Shown one piece after another: positions 8,264 through 15,727 of a stretch of 64,000 nt of DNA; the first letter of the stretch is position 1; each line of letters opens with the position of its first letter. The DNA comes from Chitinophagaceae bacterium (lineage in GTDB: Bacteria; Bacteroidota; Bacteroidia; Chitinophagales; Chitinophagaceae): the NCBI GenBank assembly GCA_947447465.1, contig CANFKE010000002.1, forward strand, positions 1 through 64,000. Reading direction: 5' to 3'. Below the pieces are notes generated by a model. That model did no database searches. It was not told the DNA's origin and was given only the letters and a program-made list of their open reading frames with translations. The position numbers were made by a program, and so were the translations under genes.

Positions 8264-9082
8264 GTGGAAACACACAACAACAAAAAGCAAGCAGCACGCA
8301 ATCTCTTCCTCCACTCCGACAGAACCCGTGCCGAGATCGCCGACCTTATCGACATCAACACCAAGACCCTCTACCTCTGGATCAAACACGGTCGCTGGGA
8401 AGAAATGAAGACCGCTGCCCGACAAACACCGGCCAACATGTTGCAAGACCTGTACGACCACATCGAGGCCGTCAACAACAAAATAAAAGCGCGCGAAGAC
8501 CGTTGCCCCACTTATCAGGAGGTAGAAATGCTGCGCAAACTATTTGCCTCTACCAAACACATTCAGCGGCTTAACGTAGGTGCTTACATCGAAGCATTTA
8601 CCGAACTCACCTCATTTATCAACGAGTACGACCACGATCTGGGCAAGAAAGTGCTAACGCTCACCGATAAATACATAAAAGGGTTGATCAATCCACTCAG
8701 CCCCGAGGCGTATAAACATGTCAGCGATGTCAACCGCAATCTCGACAAGGCAAAAGAACAGGAAGAAAAAGAGATAGCCGAACTGGAGCAAGAAGAGACA
8801 AAAGAACAGGAAACAAAGAATACGGCTGTCATCATCCCGTTGCCCGTCGATCTCAAAGAACAGACCGATGTTGTTGCTCCCACACCAGCAGGTTTAATAA
8901 AGATTCTTAAAAGCACACCATCATTCTTCGTCCGTCCGCCTCTTAGGCACTATTTCCCGGCACTATTGTACAAGGTAATCGGGCATCATCGGGCATTCTT
9001 CCATTACATAACTCATTCAAAACCAAACAATAACAACAATTCCATGCCCGATGAAAATTTACAACAAACAGGGCACGACTAA
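8264..9082 (+). CDS. Helix-turn-helix protein, small-terminase-like N-terminus
   Basis: 272 aa from the GTG at 8264 (reading ETHNNKKQAARNLFLH). An in-frame ATG at 8177 lies inside the operator-like repeat and would add an unstructured stretch. Residues ~6-45 (AARNLFLHSDRTRAEIADLI and the following TKTLYLWIKHGRWEE) form a helix-turn-helix resembling phage terminase small subunits. A charged coiled-coil region (EQEEKEIAELEQEETKEQE) and a low-complexity tail with NNNNN follow. Function unknown. Codons end mostly in C, unlike the G/T-rich neighbours, suggesting transfer or inversion. It directly follows the hairpin array. Confidence 0.6.
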   Translation: METHNNKKQAARNLFLHSDRTRAEIADLIDINTKTLYLWIKHGRWEEMKTAARQTPANMLQDLYDHIEAVNNKIKAREDRCPTYQEVEMLRKLFASTKHIQRLNVGAYIEAFTELTSFINEYDHDLGKKVLTLTDKYIKGLINPLSPEAYKHVSDVNRNLDKAKEQEEKEIAELEQEETKEQETKNTAVIIPLPVDLKEQTDVVAPTPAGLIKILKSTPSFFVRPPLRHYFPALLYKVIGHHRAFFHYITHSKPNNNNNSMPDENLQQTGHD

Positions 9083-9206
9083 AACCTTTGGCATAGGCTC
9101 CTGCCACCTTTACATTCCTTTAAAAATATCATGTCCTTCAATAAATAAGGTATGTTTTAGGTGGTCTGTAATGTGCATACCCGGTGTATAACTCTAAATC
9201 GTAATG

Positions 9207-9236
9207 ATTGGCTATCAAAAAATCTACCTACCTTTG
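9207..9236 (+). promoter_or_regulatory. Promoter of ileS
   Basis: TTGG at 9207-9210 and TACCTTTG at 9229-9236 fit the Bacteroidota -33/-7 pattern with an 18-base spacer. The leader to the ATG at 9315 is about 70 bases and shows no T-box features. Confidence 0.55.
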
Positions 9237-9314
9237 CGCAGATTTTTTTTGATAGATTGGGCGAATTCTGTCTATATATTTTTAATTCGCCATATATTAT
9301 AAGGAGTATATTTA

Positions 9315-12300
9315 ATGAGTAAATATAGTGAATACAAGGGGTTGAATATGCCATCCATAGAGCAGGATATGCTTGCTACTTGGAAGGCTGGTGATTATTT
9401 TAAGAAGAGTATGGATCAGCGTCGGGAAAACGAGTCATTCGTTTTTTACGAAGGTCCCCCAAGTGCCAATGGTATGCCCGGCATACACCACGTTATTTCT
9501 CGTACCATTAAAGATATGTTCTGCAGGTTCAAGACCATGCAGGGGTATCTTGTTGAGCGTAAAGCGGGTTGGGATACTCATGGTTTGCCTATTGAGCTGT
9601 TCGTAGAGAAGGAATTGGGTATTACTAAAGAAGATATTGGTAAGAAAATAAGCGTAGAGGACTACAACAATAAGTGTCGTGAGGTAGTAATGCGCTATAA
9701 GGATAAGTGGGAAGAGATAACCGAGAAGATGGGTTACTGGGTGGATATGAGCGATCCTTACGTAACATTTGATAACAATTACATAGAAACATTGTGGTGG
9801 GCACTCAAAGAATTGTATAACAAAGATCTGTTGTACAAGAGTGTGAGCATACAACCTTATTCACCTGCTGCCGGAACCGGATTGAGCAGTGCTGAGTTGA
9901 ATATGCCCGGCACCTATAAGGATGTAAAGGATACCACCGTAGTGGCAATGTTCAGTTTGGCTAAGCCTGCTGCATTGTCGGGTTTTACCTTACATACACT
10001 GCAGACCCGTCTTCATGAAATTGCCCGCAATGCGTGGGAGCCATTCGTTGATATGCCGATAGGTGGTGGACTTTTGCCTGCTGAGAAAGCTGCGGAGGTT
10101 TATTTTATGGCATGGACAACAACGCCATGGACATTGCCGAGCAACTGCGGATTGACCGTTGGTCCTAATATAGAGTATGTTTTAGTTCAGACATTCAATC
10201 CTTACACGCATCAGCCAACCAATGTCATATTGGCTAAGGCATTGTTGAGTAAATACTTTAAGGCCGAAGCACAAAGCGGAGACCTTACTCTTTATACTAC
10301 CGATACCAAGCTCATACCTTGGCATATTCTGGCTGAATTCAAGGGTAGCGAACTGGAAGGTTTGCGCTACGATCAGTTGTTGCCATTTGATGGTAATACG
10401 CGCGAGATAGCCGGTGGCGATCCGTTCAGAGTGATAGTAGGCGATTTTGTGACTACTGAAGATGGTACGGGTATCGTGCATACCGCTCCGGCATTTGGTG
10501 CGGATGACAACAGGGTAGGTAAGAAGAATAATATAGGCATACTGACCATGGTGGACAGGCAGGGTAAGTTCAACGACTTTACCGGCGAGTTCAGTGGTAG
10601 ATATGTAAAGAACTACAAAGACGATCCTGAGTATAAGGACGTCGATGTGGATATAGCCGTAAAATTAAAGCTCAGCGGTAATGCCTTCAAGGTAGAGAAG
10701 TACGAACATACTTATCCGCATTGCTGGAGGACCGACAAGCCGGTTCTCTATTATCCGCTCGACGCATGGTTCATCAGAACTACTGCCGTAAAGGACAGGA
10801 TGATCCAATTGAATAAGACGATCAACTGGAAACCAAGATCTACTGGCGAAGGCCGTTTCGGTAACTGGCTGGAGAATATGGTGGATTGGAATCTGAGTCG
10901 CAGCCGTTACTGGGGAACACCATTGCCAATTTGGGCTACAGAAGAAAGAGAGGAAATGAAGTGCATAGGCAGTATTGATGAGCTCATAGCTGAGGTCAAT
11001 AAGGCCAATGAAGTATTGGGTACTAATCAGGTATTGACCAGAGAAGGTCTGGATATGCATAAGCCTTATGCAGATAATATAATATTGGTATCTGATAGCG
11101 GAAAGCCTATGCGCCGCGAACCGGATCTGGTAGATGTATGGTTTGACAGTGGTGCCATGCCTTATGCCCAATTGCACTATCCTTTTGAGCAGAATCCGCT
11201 GGATATGCTCAAACGCAATTTCCCTGCCGATTTCATTGCTGAGGGTGTCGATCAGACTCGTGGTTGGTTCTATACTTTACATGCTTTGGGTGTTATGCTG
11301 TTCGACAGTGTGGCTTACAAGGCTGTGGTTAGTAATGGTCTGGTGCTCGATGCTAAGGGCAATAAAATGAGTAAGAGTAAGGGCAATGTTGTTGATCCCT
11401 TCGTTACTATCGAAAAATACAGTGCCGATGCAACTCGTTGGTATCTGGTGACCAATGCATCTCCTTGGGATAGCTTAAAGTTTGATTTGGAAGGTATTAA
11501 GGAGGTTCAGCGGAAGTACTTTGGTACATTGTACAATACTTATCAGTTCTTTGCGCTCTATGCCAATGTAGATAATTTTACATTTAAGGAAGACTACATA
11601 CCTGTAAGTCAGCGACCTGAGATCGATCGTTGGATATTATCTACTTTGCACACATTGGTGCAGGATGTTACTCGTTTCCTTAATGATTATGAGCCTACTC
11701 AGGCGGGTAGGGCAATGGAGTATTTCCTCGATGAGCAATTGAGTAACTGGTATGTTCGTTTGTGCCGTCGCCGGTTCTGGAAGGGAGAATATGAGTTCGA
11801 TAAGATATGTGCTTATCAAACTTTATATGAGTGCCTTGAGACTTTGTCTTTGTTAACAGCGCCGATAGCACCATTCTTTGCAGACTGGATGTATCAGAAC
11901 CTCAACAAGGTTTCCGGCAGAAATAATAGTGTATCCGCTCATCTGGCCAACTTCCCGGTAGCCAATGAAGCTAATATAGATGCTGATCTGGAAGAACGTA
12001 TGCACCTGGCTCAGGATGTATGCTCTATAGTTTTGTCTATACGTAAAAAGGTAAATATCAAGGTTCGTCAGCCACTACAGCGCTTGTTGATCCCTGTTAT
12101 GGATCCCCGCATCAAAGTACAGATAGAGAACATAGCCGACCTGATTAAGAGTGAAGTGAATATCAAGGAGATAGAGTATCTCACTGAAAATGATGGATTT
12201 ATCAAGAAGAAGATAAAAGCGAACTTTAAGTCTTTGGGTGCTCGTATGGGTGCTAAGATGAAAAGTGTAGCCGCAGCTATCAACCTGATGGATCAGAATG

Positions 12301-12725
12301 ACATCAATCTGTTGGAAAAAGACAGAACTTTTCAGTTGTCTGTAGATGGTGAGCAGATATTTATTGGCATGGAAGATGTAGAGATCATTGCCGAAGATGT
12401 ACCGGGATGGTCTGTAGCCAACAAGGATAGTATCACTGTAGCCTTAGATATTACCATCACGCAGCAGTTGCAGGATGAGGGAAATGCGAGGGAGATAGTA
12501 AACCGTGTGCAGAAGATAAGAAAGGAAAGCGGTTTTGAAGTGACAGATAGGATTATTGTGAATATTGAAGAGCGTGAAGCATTAAAGAGTGCAATAATTA
12601 ATTTCAATGATTATATTTGCGCGGAAATTTTGGCAGATAGTATTAATATTTCTGCTGATATTGAGGACGGTATAGAGATTGATGTTAATGATATAATTCT
12701 TAAGATATCAATATTAAAAACATAA
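9315..12725 (+). CDS. ileS: Isoleucine--tRNA ligase, IleRS2-like
   Basis: 1136 aa. Charges tRNA-Ile with isoleucine in the cytosol. The active-site region reads GPPSANGMPGIHHV: residues 56-59 are G-I-H-H, where most class I synthetases have HxGH. The KMSKS loop is intact (residues 684-688). The editing (CP1) domain shows TTTPWTLPSNCGL, and the C-terminal anticodon-binding part is long, as in the IleRS2/eukaryote-like group usual in this phylum. No frameshift is visible. The next gene follows after 6 bases, so the two may be co-transcribed. Confidence 0.96.
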   Translation: MSKYSEYKGLNMPSIEQDMLATWKAGDYFKKSMDQRRENESFVFYEGPPSANGMPGIHHVISRTIKDMFCRFKTMQGYLVERKAGWDTHGLPIELFVEKELGITKEDIGKKISVEDYNNKCREVVMRYKDKWEEITEKMGYWVDMSDPYVTFDNNYIETLWWALKELYNKDLLYKSVSIQPYSPAAGTGLSSAELNMPGTYKDVKDTTVVAMFSLAKPAALSGFTLHTLQTRLHEIARNAWEPFVDMPIGGGLLPAEKAAEVYFMAWTTTPWTLPSNCGLTVGPNIEYVLVQTFNPYTHQPTNVILAKALLSKYFKAEAQSGDLTLYTTDTKLIPWHILAEFKGSELEGLRYDQLLPFDGNTREIAGGDPFRVIVGDFVTTEDGTGIVHTAPAFGADDNRVGKKNNIGILTMVDRQGKFNDFTGEFSGRYVKNYKDDPEYKDVDVDIAVKLKLSGNAFKVEKYEHTYPHCWRTDKPVLYYPLDAWFIRTTAVKDRMIQLNKTINWKPRSTGEGRFGNWLENMVDWNLSRSRYWGTPLPIWATEEREEMKCIGSIDELIAEVNKANEVLGTNQVLTREGLDMHKPYADNIILVSDSGKPMRREPDLVDVWFDSGAMPYAQLHYPFEQNPLDMLKRNFPADFIAEGVDQTRGWFYTLHALGVMLFDSVAYKAVVSNGLVLDAKGNKMSKSKGNVVDPFVTIEKYSADATRWYLVTNASPWDSLKFDLEGIKEVQRKYFGTLYNTYQFFALYANVDNFTFKEDYIPVSQRPEIDRWILSTLHTLVQDVTRFLNDYEPTQAGRAMEYFLDEQLSNWYVRLCRRRFWKGEYEFDKICAYQTLYECLETLSLLTAPIAPFFADWMYQNLNKVSGRNNSVSAHLANFPVANEANIDADLEERMHLAQDVCSIVLSIRKKVNIKVRQPLQRLLIPVMDPRIKVQIENIADLIKSEVNIKEIEYLTENDGFIKKKIKANFKSLGARMGAKMKSVAAAINLMDQNDINLLEKDRTFQLSVDGEQIFIGMEDVEIIAEDVPGWSVANKDSITVALDITITQQLQDEGNAREIVNRVQKIRKESGFEVTDRIIVNIEEREALKSAIINFNDYICAEILADSINISADIEDGIEIDVNDIILKISILKT

Positions 12726-12731
12726 CAGATC

Positions 12732-13979
12732 ATGGCCACAAAGAAACAAGCGGCAGCAAAGCAGCCAGTTAAAAACGTAAAGACAGCGACAAAAACTGCG
12801 CCGGCTAAAAGTGCCGCGGTATCAAAAAGTGCTAAATCAGCACCTGCAAAGCAGGCAGCCAAGGCAGCGCCGGCAAAACCGGTAGCTAAAAAGGCTCCAG
12901 CTAAGCCGGTAGCAAAAGCACCGGTAAAACCGGCAGCTAAAGCAGCACCAGCCAAACCCGTTTCTAAACCTGTGGCCAAGGCAACACCCAAAAAAGCAGC
13001 ACCTGCTAAAAGTGCACCGGTAAAAAAAGCAGCACCGGCCAAGAAATCAGCGCCCATTAACAAACCTAAAATAGAGAAGAAAATACCCGTGAAGAAAGCA
13101 GCACCAGTAAAGAAAGCAGCACCGGCGCCGGTAAAAAAGGCGGCCCCTGCTAAGAAAGTAGCAGCGCCTGCCAAAAAAGCAGCGCCTGTAAAGAAAGCAG
13201 TACCAGTAAAAGAAGCTCCTGTAAAGGTTGCACCTGCTAAGGTTGCACCAGCACCGGCAGCTAAGAAGCCTGTTGAAAAAGCTGTTGTTAAACCTGCACC
13301 GGCACCAACCCCGGCTCCTGCACCAACCCCGAAGAAAGGAAAAGAGCCGGTAAAGAAGATAATCAAACCGGGTTCTGTTGATAAAAGAGCTAACTTAGGT
13401 AAACCTGTTGTGGCACCTATGCCTAAACCAACAGCTACCCCTGCAGCTCGCTCTATCGAAAAGAAACCTCAGGTAGTGATCGCTCATCGTCGTCTGGAAA
13501 ACAAATCAAAGCACACGACTGACGATAGCTCTTTGCCAACATACAAAACAGAAGTGTACAGATCTTTGCTCGATGATGCACCAGTAGAACCAATTACCAT
13601 CTACAGATATCCTGATGAAGACCTCCAGGAATTTAAAGAGTTGATAACTAACAGATTAGAAGCAGCTCGTAAGGAATTGCTCTATCTGCAAGGTGTTATC
13701 ACCCGCAAGGATGAAACAGGTACTGAAGATACAGAGAACAGATACATGAGTGTTGAAGATGGGAGTGGTGCTATGGAGCGCGAACAACTTGTGCAGTTAG
13801 CTAGCCGCCAGATACAGTTCATGAACCACCTCGAAAAGGCATTGATCCGTATCGAGAACAAAACATACGGTGTATGTCGTGTTACAGGTAAGCTCATTGA
13901 AAAAGCACGTTTGCGTGCAGTGCCTCATGCTACATTGAGCATCGAAGCCAAGAAAATGATGAACACTAAGTCTAACTAA
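12732..13979 (+). CDS. Histone H1-like tail fused to DksA/TraR-type domain
   Basis: 415 aa. Residues 1 to ~225 are almost entirely K, A, P and V in degenerate AAPAKKA/KPVAK repeats, like histone H1 or AlgP tails, and should bind DNA or RNA non-specifically. From ~275 on is a DksA/TraR-like region: a long helix (FKELITNRLEAARKELLYLQ), an acidic turn, and ENKTYGVCRVTGKLI...LRAVPHATLSIEAKK. Only one cysteine of the usual four-cysteine zinc finger remains. DksA proteins act in the secondary channel of RNA polymerase; here the tail may hold the protein on the nucleoid. It starts 6 bases after ileS and ends before a terminator. Confidence 0.8.
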   Translation: MATKKQAAAKQPVKNVKTATKTAPAKSAAVSKSAKSAPAKQAAKAAPAKPVAKKAPAKPVAKAPVKPAAKAAPAKPVSKPVAKATPKKAAPAKSAPVKKAAPAKKSAPINKPKIEKKIPVKKAAPVKKAAPAPVKKAAPAKKVAAPAKKAAPVKKAVPVKEAPVKVAPAKVAPAPAAKKPVEKAVVKPAPAPTPAPAPTPKKGKEPVKKIIKPGSVDKRANLGKPVVAPMPKPTATPAARSIEKKPQVVIAHRRLENKSKHTTDDSSLPTYKTEVYRSLLDDAPVEPITIYRYPDEDLQEFKELITNRLEAARKELLYLQGVITRKDETGTEDTENRYMSVEDGSGAMEREQLVQLASRQIQFMNHLEKALIRIENKTYGVCRVTGKLIEKARLRAVPHATLSIEAKKMMNTKSN

Positions 13980-14003
13980 TATTAGTTGGAATGTTATATG
14001 ATT

Positions 14004-14037
14004 GAAGCTATCCTTGCAAAAGGGTAGCTTCTTTGTT
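14004..14037 (+). terminator. Rho-independent terminator
   Basis: GAAGCTATCCTT and AAGGGTAGCTTC (one G-T wobble) pair around a GCAA loop and are followed by CTTTGTTT. It lies 25 bases after the DksA-like gene stop. Confidence 0.8.
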
Positions 14038-14074
14038 TGACCATCTCCTGTTATTAAATATCCCCTCACCACCG

Positions 14075-14082
14075 TATATTTG
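14075..14082 (+). promoter_or_regulatory. -7 box TATATTTG
   Basis: Matches the TAnnTTTG consensus 19 bases before the ATG at 14101, supporting that start and a short leader. No clear TTTG -33 box is seen. Confidence 0.5.
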
Positions 14083-14100
14083 CCATAACAACCAGACAAT

Positions 14101-14496
14101 ATGAAATATTTAGTAGCCATAGCCCTTTTGTTCTCTTCACTTGCAGCATCTGCACAGGATATCAGTTTTCAGTTATGTAATGCTAAGAGCAAGAAATGGA
14201 TAGGTGCCAACATCTATACCAAGACTGCTGCAGAGAACACGACTACGCTCACATTCTATATGAACCATACTGTTGTAGAGGGAGATAGAAAGTACAATAG
14301 CGTAAAACCAGCTGTAAAATGGTGGTTGGCTACAGGAGAATTTATGAAGGATAATAACATCATCATTCAGATAGGAGATCGCAATTATTCGGCTGAATTT
14401 TCGCGTACCAACAATGGCAAAGACTTCCTTACCCTCATTCGTATTCCTGAACAGGAAGGAGAAGAGAAGGTCATAAAGACGTATGTTGCGGAATAG
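14101..14496 (+). CDS. Small secreted protein of unknown function
   Basis: 131 aa. MKYLVAIALLFSSLAASAQD is a signal peptide with an Ala-X-Ala cleavage site. The mature part is about 110 residues of alternating hydrophobic strands (LTFYMNHTV, KWWLATGEFM, IIIQIGDRNYSAEF, FLTLIRI), which suggests a small beta-sandwich. No family was recognised. It has its own promoter and is followed by a hairpin, so it is probably monocistronic. Confidence 0.7.
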   Translation: MKYLVAIALLFSSLAASAQDISFQLCNAKSKKWIGANIYTKTAAENTTTLTFYMNHTVVEGDRKYNSVKPAVKWWLATGEFMKDNNIIIQIGDRNYSAEFSRTNNGKDFLTLIRIPEQEGEEKVIKTYVAE

Positions 14497-14514
14497 TTTT
14501 ACTGTTTGTTAATA

Positions 14515-14547
14515 AGATATGGCACACCTCTCAGGTGTCCCATATCT
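14515..14547. terminator. Long perfect hairpin with CTC triloop
   Basis: AGATATGG, ACACCT, loop CTC, AGGTGT, CCATATCT: 14 paired bases with one C-C mismatch. It lies 18 bases after the secreted protein gene, without a strong T-run. It may terminate transcription or belong to the triloop hairpin family of this window. Confidence 0.55.
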
Positions 14548-14561
14548 GTATAAAAATGCCC

Positions 14562-14569
14562 TAACTTTG
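14562..14569 (+). promoter_or_regulatory. -7 box TAACTTTG of dusB
   Basis: TAACTTTG matches TAnnTTTG and ends 11 bases before the dusB ATG at 14581, giving a nearly leaderless transcript. Confidence 0.55.
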
Positions 14570-14580
14570 CGCCCTTATTT

Positions 14581-15576
14581 ATGGTAAAGATCGACAATAT
14601 AGAGTTGGGGGAATTTCCTTTGTTGCTGGCACCTATGGAGGACGTCAGCGATCCGCCGTTCAGGGCCGTATGCAAGGAAAATGGTGCAGATCTGATGTAC
14701 ACGGAGTTCATTTCTTCTGAAGGATTGATACGTGATGCCATAAAGAGCCGACAGAAACTGGACATTTTCGACTATGAAAAGCCCATCGGAATACAGATAT
14801 TTGGTGGCGATGAAGATGCTATGGCGCTATCTGCCAAGATAGTGGACAGTACTGCACCTGATCTGCTGGATATCAATTTTGGCTGTCCGGTTAAGAAGGT
14901 GGTTTGTAAAGGTGCTGGTGCGGGTGTATTGAGAGATATAGACCTTATGGTGCGCCTTACTAAAGCGTGTGTACGCAGCACATCATTGCCCGTAACAGTT
15001 AAGACTCGTCTGGGTTGGGACGATGATACTAAAAACATAGAAGAAGTGGCTGAGCGCCTGCAAGATGTGGGTATCAAAGCATTGACCATACATGGTCGTA
15101 CGCGTGCCCAACTATACCGCGGTGAGGCCGATTGGACATTGATCGCCAAAGTAAAGAACAATCCACGGATACACATACCAATATTTGGTAATGGGGATAT
15201 CGATAGTCCGCAGAAGGCAGTCGAGTATAAGAACCGTTATGGCGTTGACGGCATTATGATAGGCAGGGCTGCTATTGGTTACCCATGGATCTTCAGAGAA
15301 ATAAAGCACTATATGGCTACCGGCGAGGTGCTTGCTCCTCCAACTATTGAAGAACGTTTGACTGCTGTACGCAAGCATCTTCACGGAGCATTGGCGTGGA
15401 AAGGAACAAGAACAGGCGTTTGTGAAATGCGCCCGCACTACGCAAGTTATCTGAAAGGACTGAATCATGTAAGGGAATTCAGAACAAGACTGGTCACTAC
15501 CGACAGTGTTGACGAAATAGAACACATTTTTGATGATATCAGAAATTTCTATGCCAATGAAGTAGTAACTGCCTGA
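14581..15576 (+). CDS. dusB: tRNA-dihydrouridine synthase, DusB type
   Basis: 331 aa. An FMN enzyme that reduces uridine to dihydrouridine in tRNA. The FMN-binding barrel begins LAPMEDVSDPPFRAVC. The catalytic cysteine lies in NFGCPVKKVVCKGAGAGVLRD, and HGRTRAQLYRGEADW and IFGNGDI are family signatures. The short helical C-terminal domain contains MRPHYASYLKGL. Length is normal. The promoter at 14562 supports the start. Confidence 0.93.
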   Translation: MVKIDNIELGEFPLLLAPMEDVSDPPFRAVCKENGADLMYTEFISSEGLIRDAIKSRQKLDIFDYEKPIGIQIFGGDEDAMALSAKIVDSTAPDLLDINFGCPVKKVVCKGAGAGVLRDIDLMVRLTKACVRSTSLPVTVKTRLGWDDDTKNIEEVAERLQDVGIKALTIHGRTRAQLYRGEADWTLIAKVKNNPRIHIPIFGNGDIDSPQKAVEYKNRYGVDGIMIGRAAIGYPWIFREIKHYMATGEVLAPPTIEERLTAVRKHLHGALAWKGTRTGVCEMRPHYASYLKGLNHVREFRTRLVTTDSVDEIEHIFDDIRNFYANEVVTA

Positions 15577-15661
15577 TAATGATCTTCCTATTTTCAGAAA
15601 GTTTATAGTGATCACTGAAATGTAAAAGATCAGGGTCAACATAGAGTTTATTCTGTGTTGT

Positions 15662-15680
15662 TAACACCTTTATAGTGTTA
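15662..15680 (+). promoter_or_regulatory. Inverted repeat before the TPR kinase gene
   Basis: TAACAC and GTGTTA are separated by 7 bases and lie just upstream of the -7 box at 15686. The position would suit a regulator site. Confidence 0.35.
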
Positions 15681-15685
15681 GTTGC

Positions 15686-15693
15686 TATATTTG
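15686..15693 (+). promoter_or_regulatory. -7 box TATATTTG
   Basis: Fits TAnnTTTG, 34 bases before the ATG of the TPR histidine kinase. Confidence 0.5.
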
Positions 15694-15727
15694 AGCACTT
15701 TATTACTTTACACCACTCTCTGAAAAC

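Noticed and set aside
7143-9100. Chromosomal oriC called with confidence
   Set aside because: Four DnaA boxes are suggestive, but three are part of a repeat, genes on both sides run in the same direction, and no dnaA, dnaN or similar gene is present.
7120-9100. Insertion sequence or prophage
   Set aside because: No transposase, integrase, terminal inverted repeats or phage structural gene is seen; the HTH gene alone is not enough.
9050-9187. Short plus-strand frame starting ATGAAAATTTAC
   Set aside because: Overlaps the HTH gene end in another frame and has no recognisable content.
12611-13366. 251-codon minus-strand frame, Gly/Ala-rich
   Set aside because: It is the antisense image of the Lys/Ala/Pro repeats of the DksA fusion gene; the low-complexity composition keeps it open.
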